A stretch of 46,732 nt of DNA from Paracoccaceae bacterium (lineage in GTDB: Bacteria; Pseudomonadota; Alphaproteobacteria; Rhodobacterales; Rhodobacteraceae): NCBI GenBank assembly GCA_020628545.1, contig JAHDEX010000032.1, positions 1 through 46,732 of the forward strand, written 5' to 3'. A program made the position numbers and the translations under genes. This document shows, one piece after another, positions 34,758-45,554 of this stretch (positions are counted from its first letter, which is position 1; each line of letters starts with the position of its first letter). The notes beneath the pieces were generated by a model that was given only the letters and a program-made list of their open reading frames with translations, was not told the origin of the DNA and did no database searches.

Positions 34758-36152
34758 CTACATGTGGATCACACGATCGTACGCGTCGAGCACGCTTTCA
34801 TGCATCATCTCTGACAGTGTCGGGTGCGGGAAGACGGTATTCATCAGATCTTCCTCTGTCGTCTCCAGCTGGCGGCCGACAACATAGCCCTGAATAAGCT
34901 CGGTGACTTCCGCGCCGACCATATGCGCGCCCAGAAGCTCCCCGGTTTTTGCGTCAAAGATCGTTTTGATCATGCCCTCTGGCTCACCCAAAGCAATCGC
35001 TTTGCCGTTGCCGATGAAGGGGAAACGGCCAACCTTGATATCGTAGCCAAGCTCTTTCGCCTTCGCCTCTGTGTAGCCCACAGAAGCCACTTGCGGATGG
35101 CAGTAGGTGCAGCCTGCGATCGTCTCTGGCTTCACGGGGTGCGCGTGTTTGCCGCCAATAAGATCAGCCACCATGACGCCTTCGTGGCTTGCTTTGTGCG
35201 CAAGCCATGGGGCACCAGCGATGTCACCGATGGCATAAAGGCCGTCAACACCAGTCCGACAGAATTCATCCGTGACCACATGTGTTCGGTCAATTTTCAC
35301 ACCGAGTTCTTCGAGGCCCAAATTCTCAACATTGCCCACGATCCCAACGGCAGAGATGACGGTATCAAACTCCATCTTCTCAACTTTGCCGCCAGCCTCA
35401 ATGTGGGCAGTGACCTTACCCTTGCCGCGGTCCAATTGCTTGACCATGGATTTCTCCATGATCTTCATGCCTTGTTTGACGAACTGCTTCTTCGCGAAGG
35501 CGGAAATTTCGGCATCTTCGACCGGTAGCACGCGGTCCATGACTTCGACAACTGTCGTGTCAGCGCCTAACGTGTTGTAAAAGCTCGCGAACTCAATCCC
35601 GATTGCGCCGGAGCCGATCACCAACAGCTTCTTTGGCATACGAGGTGGCTGCAAGGCGTGCTTGTAGGTCCAAACCAAATCACCATCCGCTTCCAGACCG
35701 GGCAGTTCGCGCGCGCGGGCCCCGGTGGCCAGAATGATGTTCTTCGCGGCCAACTCTTCCGTGCCCTTGTCGGTCTTCACCGAGACCTTTCCTTTTGCAG
35801 GCAACGTTGCCTCGCCCATGATGGTCGTGACCTTGTTTTTCTTCATCAGGTGGCCAATCCCGCCGGACAGTTGCCCGGCAACGGCCCGCGACCGCTTCAC
35901 AACCGCATCCAGGTCGTAGTCAACGCCGGTCGCCTTCAAGCCGAACTCTTTCGCGCGATGCATCAGGTGGAAGACTTCCGATGAGCGCAGCATCGCCTTT
36001 GTCGGGATACAACCCCAGTTCAGGCAGATGCCGCCCATATGCTCACGCTCAACTATGGCCACGTTCATGCCAAGCTGCGCCCCGCGGATCGCGGCCACAT
36101 AGCCGCCCGGACCGGCCCCGATTACAATCAAGTCAAAGGTCTTAGCGGCCAT
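34758..36152 (-). CDS. lpdA: Dihydrolipoyl dehydrogenase
   Basis: This E3 subunit of 2-oxo acid dehydrogenase complexes reoxidises dihydrolipoamide with FAD and NAD. The 464 residues have FAD-binding IGAGPGGYVAAIR, the redox disulfide GGICLNWGCIPTK (Cys43, Cys48), NAD-binding VIGSGAIGIEFASF, the YAIGDIAG motif and the C-terminal His443/Glu448 in FPHPTLSE. GGAGG lies eight bases before the ATG. No E1 or E2 gene adjoins it, so it is probably a separately controlled E3 shared between complexes. A 20-base palindrome overlaps its promoter region. Confidence 0.97.
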   Translation of the reverse strand: MAAKTFDLIVIGAGPGGYVAAIRGAQLGMNVAIVEREHMGGICLNWGCIPTKAMLRSSEVFHLMHRAKEFGLKATGVDYDLDAVVKRSRAVAGQLSGGIGHLMKKNKVTTIMGEATLPAKGKVSVKTDKGTEELAAKNIILATGARARELPGLEADGDLVWTYKHALQPPRMPKKLLVIGSGAIGIEFASFYNTLGADTTVVEVMDRVLPVEDAEISAFAKKQFVKQGMKIMEKSMVKQLDRGKGKVTAHIEAGGKVEKMEFDTVISAVGIVGNVENLGLEELGVKIDRTHVVTDEFCRTGVDGLYAIGDIAGAPWLAHKASHEGVMVADLIGGKHAHPVKPETIAGCTYCHPQVASVGYTEAKAKELGYDIKVGRFPFIGNGKAIALGEPEGMIKTIFDAKTGELLGAHMVGAEVTELIQGYVVGRQLETTEEDLMNTVFPHPTLSEMMHESVLDAYDRVIHM

Positions 36153-36174
36153 GGTCGTTTCCTCCGTATCGCAT

Positions 36175-36194
36175 TTAGTTTGATACTAAACTAA
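36175..36194. promoter_or_regulatory. Perfect palindrome TTAGTTT-N6-AAACTAA before lpdA
   Basis: Seven-base arms lie 23 bases upstream of the lpdA ATG, overlapping where promoter or 5' leader must be. The AT-rich symmetric shape is typical of MarR- or TetR-type operators; the regulator is not in the window. Confidence 0.6.
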
Positions 36195-36315
36195 TTTTCC
36201 AGCAGCGACCACCGATGCAAACGCATAGCCGCTATTCAACGCTCAACATGACAACATAAACTGCCATAGTCCAAGCGTTTTCACGGAGGTCAGCGCAGTC
36301 CCTTCGCAGAGATGG

Positions 36316-36903
36316 TCAATCGGCTTTGCGCACTTCGGCCAATGCATGACCGTACCCACCGGCATCAAGAAAAGCCTGCTCCTCGTCCGTCGTCGTACGA
36401 TCTAGAGCTTCGTTTCGATAAGGAAACCGGCCGAATTTGGCGATGACCCAATGATGGGCATGGGCGTGATCAATGTTGTCGTCACCGGTTTCAGGCATCC
36501 GTGTCTTAACAAAATCGATCGCCTCGTTTTGCGCGACAAGGTCCTCTGCATGCATGAACGGCATGTAGAAGAACTGGCGATCAGGCTCTGGGGTCTCAAG
36601 ATCCCACCCTTGCGCGATAGCGCTGCGGGCGGTGCGCAAGGCAAGGTCGTCGGTCGCAAAAGACCGGCCATCGCCACGGAACATGTTGCGCGGAAACTGA
36701 TCTGTCACAACCAAGAGCGCCATCGCGCCCGACGCCGACGTCGCCCAATCGTCACAAGCGCCGCGCCTGGCCGCTTCCCAGGTCGTCATGAAGCGGTCAC
36801 GGATCGTAGCGTCGACAGCATCATTTGCGACGTACCAATCCTTCGTCGTCAGCGTTTCAAACCAATAGTTCAAAACGTCCGAAGGCGTTGCGATCTCAGT
36901 CAT
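36316..36903 (-). CDS. DUF924 family protein
   Basis: The 195-residue soluble protein matches DUF924: VLNYWFETLTTKDWYVAND near the start, LLVVTDQFPRNMFRGDGRSFATDDLAL in the middle, FFYMPFMHAEDL and HWVIAKFGRFPYRNEALDR towards the end. The family is all-helical, TPR-like, and has no established function. Its start overlaps the stop of the MFS gene as ATGA, so it is translated with the transporter, the best clue to its role. Confidence 0.92.
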   Translation of the reverse strand: MTEIATPSDVLNYWFETLTTKDWYVANDAVDATIRDRFMTTWEAARRGACDDWATSASGAMALLVVTDQFPRNMFRGDGRSFATDDLALRTARSAIAQGWDLETPEPDRQFFYMPFMHAEDLVAQNEAIDFVKTRMPETGDDNIDHAHAHHWVIAKFGRFPYRNEALDRTTTDEEQAFLDAGGYGHALAEVRKAD

Positions 36904-38219
36904 TTGTCGGTCGTCTCCTGCGCCAGTTCTGGCGAACCGTCCGCATCTTCTGCGTCTTCTGGGGCTTCTGCCAGCACTTCTTCTTCGGCCTCAATGTAGA
37001 CCTCTTGCGCGACCTCCGCCAACACCGTGGTCGATGTTGCAGGAATAGGCTGATACGGCACGCTTTCGAACTCTTCGGCAGAGCGGTCACGACGGGTCAT
37101 CCGGTAGGCCGCATAGACGCCGATTGCGAACATGACGACGCTGACAAACAGCCAGTACCCACCCGGTCCGAAACCATCCATCATGTAACCAAGGATGATC
37201 GGTCCGCCGATTGCCCCGAGACCGTTCACCATCAACAGACCGCCAGACGCGGCCGCCATATCTTCGCGGTCCAGATAGTCGTTCACATAAGCGATTAGGA
37301 GCGCGTACATCGGGTTCGACGTGCCGCCGACCACCGCCCCGCTGACCAAAATCGCCCAATATGCGCCGCCTGACACATAAGCCACCAGCGCCGACCCACC
37401 ACCAACAACGCCGAGGCCAATGATCAAAATGCGGCGATCAATTCTGTCGGAAAGCCAACCGATTGGAAACTGCAGGACCAAGGCGGAAATGTAGATCGTG
37501 GAGATGAAAAAAGAGATCTGCTGAACCGTCAGACCAACGCGCTGGCCGTAGACCGCTGACATCCCAAATTGTGCGGCAAAAATACCGCCTACAAGAAACA
37601 TGCCCACACAAGCCAATGGGGACGCTGCGATAAGGTCTTTCACCTTCATGCGTTTAGTTGCCGAGAAATCGGGGCTTTTCCCTGCGCTGAGCAAAACGGG
37701 CGCAAAAGCGAGCGAAACCACAACCGACGAGATGATGAACAAAACGTATCCACCAATATCGGCTACCGTCACGAGGTACTGCGCAAACACGATCCCAGCC
37801 ATCTGCACGATAAGATAGATCGAAAGCGCCTGCCCGCGATGCGCGTTGTCTGAGGCATCGTTCAGCCAGCTTTCCGCGGTGATGTAGACGCCGCAGAAAC
37901 AAAAGCCGATAATTACGCGCCCGATGACCCAAGCCCAAGGCTCTGCCAAGGCTGGATACAAAATCAGGATTGCTGACACCATGGACCCAAGTGCGGCAAA
38001 CACACGGACATGGCCGACACGCGCGATCAGTTTTGGGGTGTATGCAGACCCCCCCAAGAACCCAACAAAATAAGCCGACATGACCACAGAAAGTTCAAAG
38101 GTTGAAAACCCTTCCATCTCTCCGCGGAGGCCCAAAAGCGTCCCCTGCAGACCATTGCCGATCATCAGTAAGAACATGCCGAGAAACAGGGCCCAAGAGG
38201 CTGAGAATACCTGGATCAT
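36900..38219 (-). CDS. MFS transporter
   Basis: The 439-residue protein has twelve membrane segments and the MFS loop-type sequences GSAYTPKLIARVGHVRVF and GWLSDRIDRRILI. It resembles the YcaD-like group of unknown substrate. The C-terminal tail after the last helix is unusually acidic (about 395-439, rich in EAEEEVLAEAPEDAEDADG). GGGAGG lies five bases before the ATG. The DUF924 gene overlaps it downstream; queA lies 74 bases upstream on the same strand. Confidence 0.92.
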   Translation of the reverse strand: MIQVFSASWALFLGMFLLMIGNGLQGTLLGLRGEMEGFSTFELSVVMSAYFVGFLGGSAYTPKLIARVGHVRVFAALGSMVSAILILYPALAEPWAWVIGRVIIGFCFCGVYITAESWLNDASDNAHRGQALSIYLIVQMAGIVFAQYLVTVADIGGYVLFIISSVVVSLAFAPVLLSAGKSPDFSATKRMKVKDLIAASPLACVGMFLVGGIFAAQFGMSAVYGQRVGLTVQQISFFISTIYISALVLQFPIGWLSDRIDRRILIIGLGVVGGGSALVAYVSGGAYWAILVSGAVVGGTSNPMYALLIAYVNDYLDREDMAAASGGLLMVNGLGAIGGPIILGYMMDGFGPGGYWLFVSVVMFAIGVYAAYRMTRRDRSAEEFESVPYQPIPATSTTVLAEVAQEVYIEAEEEVLAEAPEDAEDADGSPELAQETTDK

Positions 38220-38293
38220 ATCGACCTCCCACGACGGAACAATTAGCTGCGCGATACGCGGGCAAACAAGACGCGTCTAGTCTGAAATCGAAA

Positions 38294-39346
38294 TTACTTT
38301 GATGGGATCAGAAGAGATGCATCGCCGTATGAAAAGAAACGATACCCGCCCTCTAAAGCATGATCATAAATCGCCTTGATTTCAGCCACCCCCATAAGGG
38401 CAGACACGAGCATCATAAGTGTTGATTTCGGCAAATGAAAATTGGTCATCAGCGCATCAGTGATCTGAAACTCAAAGCCCGGTGTGATGAAAATATCGGT
38501 CGCGCCTTCCCATGCAGCCAGCCTACCATCCTGTGCGGCACTTTCGATAAGCCGCAAGGCTGTGGTCCCAACTGGAATGACCCGCCCGCCTGCGGCTTTT
38601 GTTGCATTGATTTCGGCAGCAGCTTGCGCAGAAATTACGCCGCGCTCCGCATGCATTTTGTGGTCGCGGATGTCGTCGACTTTGACGGGCAAGAACGTTC
38701 CCGCGCCGACATGCAGCGTAACGTGCGTCATCGTTACGCCGCGCGCGTTTAATGCCGCCAACAATTCGTCATCGAAGTGGAGCGACGCCGTTGGCGCCGC
38801 AACTGCGCCCGCATGTTTGGCCCACGCCGTTTGATAATCCGATTTGTCGCGCGCATCCGCAGGTCGTTTGGCTGCAATGTATGGCGGCAATGGCATCGCG
38901 CCGACGGCCTGCAACGCCGCATCAAAGTCGTCGCCGGTCAGGTTGAATCGCAAGATCCCTTGACCGTTGGACCGACTAACCAACTCAGCGGAAAGGTCGG
39001 CTGAGAAGACAATTTGCTCTCCGTCCTTCACCTTCTTCAAAGGTTTGATCAACGCCGCCCAGTCTCCGGTTGGCTGCGGGTCCAACAACGTGACTTCGAT
39101 CTTTGCGGATGTGGCGCCTGCCTCACCTGATCTCCGCCGCTCACCGGTCAGGCGCGCCGGAATAACTTTGGTATCGTTGAGCACCAGCCGGTCGCCCGGC
39201 TGCAAGATGGTGGGCAAATCGTAGACATGCCGGTCGTTGATCGAACGTCCCTCTGCCAGCAGAAGCTTTGCCGACGGTCGTGGGGTCGCCGGACGCAAGG
39301 CAATGCGGTCTTCCGGCAAGCTAAAATCAAAGTCCGAAAGCTTCAC
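38294..39346 (-). CDS. queA: tRNA preQ1(34) S-adenosylmethionine ribosyltransferase-isomerase
   Basis: QueA moves the ribosyl part of SAM to preQ1 in tRNA to make epoxyqueuosine. The 350 residues have the family pattern: [59 protein letters not shown] and [17 protein letters not shown]. The start overlaps the AsmA-like stop as ATGA, so the two are coupled although functionally unrelated. No tgt gene is adjacent in the window. Confidence 0.97.
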   Translation of the reverse strand: MKLSDFDFSLPEDRIALRPATPRPSAKLLLAEGRSINDRHVYDLPTILQPGDRLVLNDTKVIPARLTGERRRSGEAGATSAKIEVTLLDPQPTGDWAALIKPLKKVKDGEQIVFSADLSAELVSRSNGQGILRFNLTGDDFDAALQAVGAMPLPPYIAAKRPADARDKSDYQTAWAKHAGAVAAPTASLHFDDELLAALNARGVTMTHVTLHVGAGTFLPVKVDDIRDHKMHAERGVISAQAAAEINATKAAGGRVIPVGTTALRLIESAAQDGRLAAWEGATDIFITPGFEFQITDALMTNFHLPKSTLMMLVSALMGVAEIKAIYDHALEGGYRFFSYGDASLLIPSK

Positions 39347-42300
39347 TGTGTTACCTGCGGCGGGCTGCGACGGAAGATATCACGGAACATGCCCGGCGTG
39401 AATGCGGACAACGGATTGACGCTGACTTGCGGCGCGGCGGCGGTGCCACCGATATTGAAGTTGAAACCTATCAATCCTTCGCCGCGTCGTGTCAGGACCG
39501 ACCCAATACTGTTGATCAAATAAAAGGGAGAGATCACGCCTTGAAAATCCATCTGCTGCGTCGCGAGCGTGTAAATGCCGTCCAACGAAATGCCAAGGCC
39601 TGGACCGACAGCGCTCGACTCTGTCACGATCACCCTGTTGGGGGTCAGCCGGAAACGCGCATCGACCTCTTCAAACGAAAGCCCCTGCCCGTCCAATTGC
39701 TGCAGCAGTCCCACGACACTGATCGCATCAAGAAGCGCGGCCATGGTGGGGGCGTCGCGGATGCGCAAGTTGCGGACTGCCAATTGCCCATCAAACGTCC
39801 CATCGCCCCCCGTCGGTAAGAGCGTCAGATCAAGCGTGCCGCCGACGCCGTTGCGCATCAAGCCCGTCGCAAGGGCGACGCCGCCTGCGTCGTTGCTGAG
39901 AATACGGACCGCTGATCGCCCGTTGCTTGGTGCAACTGTGCCGCGCACCTGACCAACATTATTGATCCAAGCCGTAAAATTACCGGCGAAACCTCCATTT
40001 GAGGAAAACTCTCCGGCAAAGCGGTTCAACGCGATGCCTTCGGTGATCTGCAACCGGTCTAGGGCAATTGAGATCGGTCCGCCCTCACCCCCGCCGCGCC
40101 CGAAGCGTGCGCGGCGCAGATCGATTGCACCTCCCGCGACCGTGACACCAAAGGGTCGGCCGGCGCCGCGTCCGCGCAGAGTGATTGGGGCGTTCAGCCA
40201 GTTTCCGATCTGCACGCGCGATAGTCGAATACGATCGACGCCACCTGAGGGGGTGAAAGAGACGTCACCCGCAACATCCAAACCACCCCCCGAAATCTCA
40301 AGGACATCAACTTGCGGGCTGCTGCCCAAACGACCCTCTAGTCGCAGACGACCCGCGACGTTGGCAGGCTTTGACCATCCGACAGCCGGGATCGCCACCT
40401 GCAGCCCGCGGAGGTCAGACGCAATGGCGTAGCGCGGCGCAGCCCCACGCGGTATCGTTAGCTTGAGGTCCGCAGGCCCTTCACCGGCAACTGCCCCGGG
40501 CGGCAGTTCGACCCCAAAGCGTTGCATTGCATTCGCCGAAAGACGAATGTTGGCATCAAAACTGCCACTGATCGGACCGGAAAATTGCTGCAGCCATGTT
40601 CCGTTCACCGGCACGCCGTCTACGCGCGCGGCACCTGTGACCGTCATGTTATCCTTGCCAACAGCGATCGCGAGTGAGGAGGCTTCCAGACTGCGGTTCG
40701 GGATCAGCGCATCACTTTCCACATTTTTCAGATCGGCACGCGCCGAAAACGAGACATCTGCACCTCGGATCCCGCTCTTGATTGGATGCCTCAAGTCCAT
40801 GCGAACCGTTGCTTGACCGCGCGCCACATCGGTCGGCAAGTTCGCTTTGGTCATGTATCCCATGGGCGGAAGGTCTATGATGGCCAATAGATCAGGAATG
40901 TCTCCGGTGGCCCGCAAGTCGTAGACACCGTCGCGCACCTCTTTCGTCATATCGGGGATCAAAAAGGTGGAACCTGCCATATCCACCGCACCGCCTTCGG
41001 GTGCGGTGACAACGCCTGCGTCCATCGCAACAGCAAATTCGCTGGCGGTGAATACGGCCGTCCCCGCCCCCGCCTCAATCGGTGGCATGGTCCCCAGAAA
41101 AGTCATTCCCATGTCCCTGTAGCCGAGGCTACCAGCGACTTGCATTGGATCGTCATCGGCCTTGCGCAAACTCACCTGCAGATCTTGATACGCGGCGTCC
41201 GACACGGCGCGCGAAAACCATGTGCGGGGACCTGTCATAACTGTCGCCGGCCACAACGACATCAGAGTTGCGTGGCTGAGTGCGGGGATACTCAAATCAA
41301 ACGCAGCGTCCCAGCCCGTGCCTGTCGCAGCAAGGTGCCCTTGCGAGAAGACCTCAAGGTCAGGCAGCTGCGTGTAGATTTGGCCGATGTCGACGCGAAA
41401 CGGATCAAGGGTCAATCGCAGGTCCGCTTGAACGACGGGGATCGCAAGTGGCGATTGAAGCCCAAGTTGCGAGGGAAGCTGTGTGTCGATCAGTGTAAAC
41501 TGTCCCGTCATACTTTGCGGCAGCCCGTCTGCGCTCACATCAAAGAAAGTTTGACCCCGTGCATTAATCTGACCCAGATCACCGTTGGCGCTAATCTGAT
41601 TGAACGTGATCGCGTTTCCGACCGGATCATAGGAAAGATCAATAGACGCGCCCTCAAAGGCGATAGGCTCGGTCGCGTCGTTCGGTTGCAAAGCGCCCGC
41701 ACCCAATTCAAGTTTGCCGACCAGTGGCGCCAACGAGCCATCATCCAAACGGGCGGTCGTCAGTTGCGCGGTCAACGGCGCGTTGACGTCCGACAACCAA
41801 CTGAGCGCCGGACTTTGTGTTGCGATATCGCGCGCGGGCATGTCGGCCAGGACCATCTCGAATGCAGCTGCGCGGCTACCGCGCGGGCTTGTGTAAGAGA
41901 ACGATAATTCAGTGGGCGCTGCCCCGCCCGACAGGACCGTGACCTCGCCTTCCAATCGCGTCTTGGCGTTGCGTACATCAAGGACGAGCTGTCCGCCGTC
42001 CACCGTCCAGGCCCGACCCGCGCGGGCGTCTGCGTAGTTTATGATCAAACCGTCGGCACGGATCGTTTCGAGCGCGGCTAACGCAGGGAGTTCGAAAACG
42101 CTGTCGGATTGATCAAGAAGATCAAGAAATGACGGCGCCGCCTCGACGTCTTGCGCCGCGGAACCAAATGAAAGCGCTACGGTGCCATCTGCGGCACGGC
42201 GCAGATTGATCTGCGCGCCGCTGATCCGCAGGTCTTGCATGAGCGCTTCCCGTTGAAACAGCGCACCGCGTGGCGAAAAAAGCCCCTCAATCACGGGTAC

Positions 42301-42615
42301 TCGGGCAATCGGTCGGCCGTCTGCATCCCGTAATACGGTGCCAGTCAGTTGAACGCGCGGGTGCAGATCGCGCCCGACATTCAACCGAACGTCGCCCAGT
42401 TGAAGACTGCCCCCCGACAGGATCGCCCCAGCCCTGTCCTCAATTTCTGCAACCAGCCAGTCAGGCGCTGGCAGATCGCGACCCAATGCGAGAGCAACGA
42501 TACCTACCACAAATGCAATCGGCGCAAGAAAAGCGATTGAGACAACGCGCAGCCAACGCCGTCGCTTAGGCGGCGCCTTTTCATGTACCTCGAACGTGTC
42601 GTCTTGCTCGCCCAT
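39343..42615 (-). CDS. Large AsmA/DUF3971-type envelope protein (YhdP-like)
   Basis: The 1090-residue protein has one N-terminal membrane anchor (about 22-44) after a basic KRRRWLR, then a very long beta-rich body and an AsmA-like C-terminal region with [25 protein letters not shown], the motif at the end of YhdP/AsmA-like proteins. Such proteins span the periplasm as lipid-carrying beta grooves between inner and outer membrane. The middle (about 300-700) is DUF3971-like. An ATGA overlap couples it with queA. It is divergent from bcp across 117 bases. Confidence 0.88.
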   Translation of the reverse strand: MGEQDDTFEVHEKAPPKRRRWLRVVSIAFLAPIAFVVGIVALALGRDLPAPDWLVAEIEDRAGAILSGGSLQLGDVRLNVGRDLHPRVQLTGTVLRDADGRPIARVPVIEGLFSPRGALFQREALMQDLRISGAQINLRRAADGTVALSFGSAAQDVEAAPSFLDLLDQSDSVFELPALAALETIRADGLIINYADARAGRAWTVDGGQLVLDVRNAKTRLEGEVTVLSGGAAPTELSFSYTSPRGSRAAAFEMVLADMPARDIATQSPALSWLSDVNAPLTAQLTTARLDDGSLAPLVGKLELGAGALQPNDATEPIAFEGASIDLSYDPVGNAITFNQISANGDLGQINARGQTFFDVSADGLPQSMTGQFTLIDTQLPSQLGLQSPLAIPVVQADLRLTLDPFRVDIGQIYTQLPDLEVFSQGHLAATGTGWDAAFDLSIPALSHATLMSLWPATVMTGPRTWFSRAVSDAAYQDLQVSLRKADDDPMQVAGSLGYRDMGMTFLGTMPPIEAGAGTAVFTASEFAVAMDAGVVTAPEGGAVDMAGSTFLIPDMTKEVRDGVYDLRATGDIPDLLAIIDLPPMGYMTKANLPTDVARGQATVRMDLRHPIKSGIRGADVSFSARADLKNVESDALIPNRSLEASSLAIAVGKDNMTVTGAARVDGVPVNGTWLQQFSGPISGSFDANIRLSANAMQRFGVELPPGAVAGEGPADLKLTIPRGAAPRYAIASDLRGLQVAIPAVGWSKPANVAGRLRLEGRLGSSPQVDVLEISGGGLDVAGDVSFTPSGGVDRIRLSRVQIGNWLNAPITLRGRGAGRPFGVTVAGGAIDLRRARFGRGGGEGGPISIALDRLQITEGIALNRFAGEFSSNGGFAGNFTAWINNVGQVRGTVAPSNGRSAVRILSNDAGGVALATGLMRNGVGGTLDLTLLPTGGDGTFDGQLAVRNLRIRDAPTMAALLDAISVVGLLQQLDGQGLSFEEVDARFRLTPNRVIVTESSAVGPGLGISLDGIYTLATQQMDFQGVISPFYLINSIGSVLTRRGEGLIGFNFNIGGTAAAPQVSVNPLSAFTPGMFRDIFRRSPPQVTQ

Positions 42616-42732
42616 TCCCGATCAGATCAACAGCCCGCGCAGGGCTGCCACCTCTTTTCTCACCCGTCCCACCTTTATCTTTGCCGAAAGCAGCCTAGAA
42701 CAAAATCGAAAACGCACATGAAAGGACGCTCC

Positions 42733-43200
42733 ATGACCCATCCAGTTGCAGGCGACGCCGCTCCGGCGATCTCACTCCCCGGCGACGATGGCCAGACATA
42801 TGACCTGAGCGCGGTGGATGGCAAAAACGTGGTTGTCTATTTCTACCCAAAAGATGACACCCCCGGCTGCACAAAAGAAGCTGTCGGTTTCACCGAGAAA
42901 GTTTCTGAGTTTGCCGCTGAGAATACCGTGGTCTGGGGCATATCCAAAGATACACTAACAAAGCACGAAAAGTTCCGCGCAAAATATGAGCTTGGGATCC
43001 CGCTTTTGTCCGATGCGGATGGTGACGTCTGTGAGCGATATGGCACTTGGGTCGAAAAGAAGATGTACGGCAAAACCTATATGGGGATTGAACGGGCCAC
43101 CTATCTGATTGACGCCTCCGGCAATATCGCTGAGGTCTGGCGCAAAGTGAAAGTGCCTGGCCATGTCGATGCGGTGCTCCAAGCTGCTCAAAACTTATAA
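42733..43200 (+). CDS. bcp: Bcp/PrxQ-type peroxiredoxin
   Basis: This thiol peroxidase reduces hydrogen and organic peroxides. The 155 residues have the peroxidatic Cys46 in FYPKDDTPGCTKEAVGF. The resolving cysteine five residues on, usual in E. coli-type Bcp, is Val51 here; the only other cysteine is Cys100 in GDVCERYG. It is therefore a one-cysteine variant or uses Cys100 or an outside thiol. The ATG at 42733 has AAGGA seven bases upstream; ATG 42718 would add five residues. DUF455 follows 36 bases after the stop. Confidence 0.94.
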   Translation: MTHPVAGDAAPAISLPGDDGQTYDLSAVDGKNVVVYFYPKDDTPGCTKEAVGFTEKVSEFAAENTVVWGISKDTLTKHEKFRAKYELGIPLLSDADGDVCERYGTWVEKKMYGKTYMGIERATYLIDASGNIAEVWRKVKVPGHVDAVLQAAQNL

Positions 43201-43236
43201 TTGGCCAAGCAAGAAAAGATCGGGGATACGAGAGCG

Positions 43237-44064
43237 GTGAAACCATTGGCAGAAATGGCGCAGGATGTCCTGACAACAGCCGATGGTCGAGCGAAAACTG
43301 CACTTTCGCGCGAATACGCTGCCGCCTGGCAGGCTGCCCGAGCTGAAGGTGACACACCGGCGATCGGCGTGGCGACACCGCCCGATCGCCCGGCACGTCC
43401 GGACAAACCTGAGCTTCTTGACCCTCGCGACGTGCCGCACCGCAAACCGGGAACCCCGGAAGGGCGTATCGCCTTGTTGCATGCTGTCGCACATATCGAA
43501 CTGAATGCGGTCGATCTTCATTGGGACATCATCGCGCGGTTCACCCATGTCCCGATGCCAATTGGTTTCTATGACGATTGGGTGAAGGCCGCCGATGAGG
43601 AATCGAAGCATTTCAACCTGATGTGCGATTGTCTGGAAACGATGGGCAGCCACTACGGCGCGCTTCCGGCGCATGCGGGTATGTGGCGCGCCGCGGAAGA
43701 CACGAAGGACGACCTTTTTGGTAGGCTTGCAGTGGTGCCCATGGTGTTGGAAGCACGCGGGCTTGATGTGACGCCCGGCATGATCAAGATCTTCAAGAGC
43801 GCCAAGGCAGATGATGCGGTTGCCGCCCTTGAGGTCATCTATGCGGAAGAGGTTCACCACGTTGCGTACGGCAGCAAATGGTTCCACTATCTTTGCGGGC
43901 GCGCGGAAGCGGACCCAACTCCGAAATTCCACGCCCTCGTACGTCAGTATTTCCATAGTGAACTAAGACCGCCCTTCAACGAAGAGAAACGCGCGGAGGC
44001 GGGCTTGCCACCTGACTTCTACTGGCCTTTGGCAAAAGGTAGCCCAACTTCCCCTAGGGCATAA
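43237..44064 (+). CDS. DUF455 ferritin-like protein
   Basis: The roughly 275-residue protein carries a four-helix ferritin-like fold with metal-ligand pairs in HIELNAVDLHWD, DEESKHFNL, VLEARGLD and YAEEVHHVAYGS. It matches DUF455, a family of diiron-type proteins of unknown function. I prefer GTG at 43237 (VKPLAEMAQDVL) with GGGGA ten bases upstream; a TTG at 43201, right after the bcp stop, would add 12 residues. Its place behind bcp suggests a link to peroxide or iron stress, by context only. Confidence 0.88.
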   Translation: MKPLAEMAQDVLTTADGRAKTALSREYAAAWQAARAEGDTPAIGVATPPDRPARPDKPELLDPRDVPHRKPGTPEGRIALLHAVAHIELNAVDLHWDIIARFTHVPMPIGFYDDWVKAADEESKHFNLMCDCLETMGSHYGALPAHAGMWRAAEDTKDDLFGRLAVVPMVLEARGLDVTPGMIKIFKSAKADDAVAALEVIYAEEVHHVAYGSKWFHYLCGRAEADPTPKFHALVRQYFHSELRPPFNEEKRAEAGLPPDFYWPLAKGSPTSPRA

Positions 44065-44243
44065 GCCAAATCATCGGCACGTTTCCGCGCAAACAGACTG
44101 TTTCTTGCGTGTTTTCCGCAAGATACGCCCAGCCATGTTGCGAAGTTGATCACATCCCCCTAACAGAGTAGCCACGCTCTGCGGCAGGTGTGGGAGCCTG
44201 CAGCAAATGCTCATGGGACAGACAACAGGGGCGAGGGACACAG

Positions 44244-45554
44244 GTGCACGGACGCATTGGACAGAAATTCCACCATTGGCTGGAACGCATTTTTCCTGAG
44301 AAACGGCTATTTCTCCGATCAGACTCCGAAACCCGCTTTATCCGTCTGCGGCCAGAGACCCAGCTTGTCGGGTGGGTTGGCAGCACAGCAGTCGTGGCGT
44401 GGACGATTATCGCAACAGCAATCATCCTGATGGACAGCATCGGCGCTGGAAATTTCCGGGCGCAGGCGCAACGTGATCAGTTAGTTTATGAAGACCGGCT
44501 GAATGCCATCTCTGAAGAACGCGACGCGCGTGCCGCCGAGGCGCTTGCCGCGCAAGAACGTTTCAGTAAGGCACTGGAGCAGATCTCGGTGATGCAGTCA
44601 GAATTGCTCGCCACCGAAGACCGGCGCCACGAGTTGGAGACGGGTTTGGAGGTTGTTCAGGCCACCCTGCGCAGCGTGATGCGAGAGCGTGAAGACGCGC
44701 GCACAGAGCTTGCGGAGTTGACTGGCGAGAATGGTGAAACCGGCGGAGCGGAGGGTCTGTCCTCCGATGCCACGGGCACTGTCGAAATCCTCGCTGGCGC
44801 CTTGGCTCAGACGAGCGCGGAACGCGACCTGATCGCTGCCGAAGCTGACGTTGCAGTTGAGCGGGCGGCTGAGGTTGAGCTTGAGCTGCGGCTTCTGCAA
44901 GACAAGAACGACGAAATCTTCCGGCAATTGGAAGAGGCCATGTTGGTCTCTGTCGAGCCGCTTGACCAAATGTTTCGCGCTGCGGGCATGGACCCTGACA
45001 GCCTGATCTCTCAGGTGCGTCGCGGCTATTCCGGACAGGGCGGTCCATTGACGCCCATCGCGTTCTCCAGCCGCGGCGGAACCGTCGACACCGACACGCA
45101 AAGGGCGAATGAGATCCTCGGGGCGATGGACAAGATCAATCTCTATCGCATTGCAGCCGAACGTGCGCCGTTTGATATTCCAGTCAAAAGCAACTTCCGC
45201 TTCACATCGGGCTTTGGTCCACGCTGGGGGCGTATGCACAATGGCACGGATTTTGCTGGTCCCATCGGTACGCCAATTCACTCGACCGCTGATGGTGTTG
45301 TGACCTTTGCGGGTTGGTCATCTGGATACGGTCGCCTGATCAAGATCCAGCATGAATTCGGCATCGAAACACGCTACGCCCACCTCAACAAGATCAGCGT
45401 CAATGTCGGCGAAAGGGTCTCGCGCGGAGAGCGGATTGGTGATATGGGCAACTCAGGACGTTCGACCGGCCCACACCTTCACTATGAAGTCCGTGTCGGC
45501 GGAAGAGCCGTAAACCCCATGATCTATATCAAAGCTGGACAAGATGTTTTCTAA
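44244..45554 (+). CDS. Membrane-anchored M23 peptidase with coiled coil
   Basis: The 436-residue protein has one membrane span (about 41-63), a long coiled coil (about 75-255) and a C-terminal LytM/M23 domain (about 325-430). The zinc ligands His332, Asp336 (MHNGTDFAG) and His413 (GPHLHYE) are all present, so it should be an active endopeptidase cutting peptidoglycan crosslinks from the inner membrane outwards. A DUF5930-like N-terminus (EKRLFLRSDSETRFIRL) is typical of Rhodobacterales. The start is GTG at 44244 with GAGGG six bases upstream. It overlaps the bactofilin gene by 11 bases. Confidence 0.92.
   Translation: MHGRIGQKFHHWLERIFPEKRLFLRSDSETRFIRLRPETQLVGWVGSTAVVAWTIIATAIILMDSIGAGNFRAQAQRDQLVYEDRLNAISEERDARAAEALAAQERFSKALEQISVMQSELLATEDRRHELETGLEVVQATLRSVMREREDARTELAELTGENGETGGAEGLSSDATGTVEILAGALAQTSAERDLIAAEADVAVERAAEVELELRLLQDKNDEIFRQLEEAMLVSVEPLDQMFRAAGMDPDSLISQVRRGYSGQGGPLTPIAFSSRGGTVDTDTQRANEILGAMDKINLYRIAAERAPFDIPVKSNFRFTSGFGPRWGRMHNGTDFAGPIGTPIHSTADGVVTFAGWSSGYGRLIKIQHEFGIETRYAHLNKISVNVGERVSRGERIGDMGNSGRSTGPHLHYEVRVGGRAVNPMIYIKAGQDVF

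Noticed and set aside
41140..41907. 255-codon open frame antisense to the AsmA-like gene
   Set aside because: The composition is Arg/Gln/Cys-rich shadow-like with no domain, while the opposite strand has a continuous 1090-residue envelope protein.
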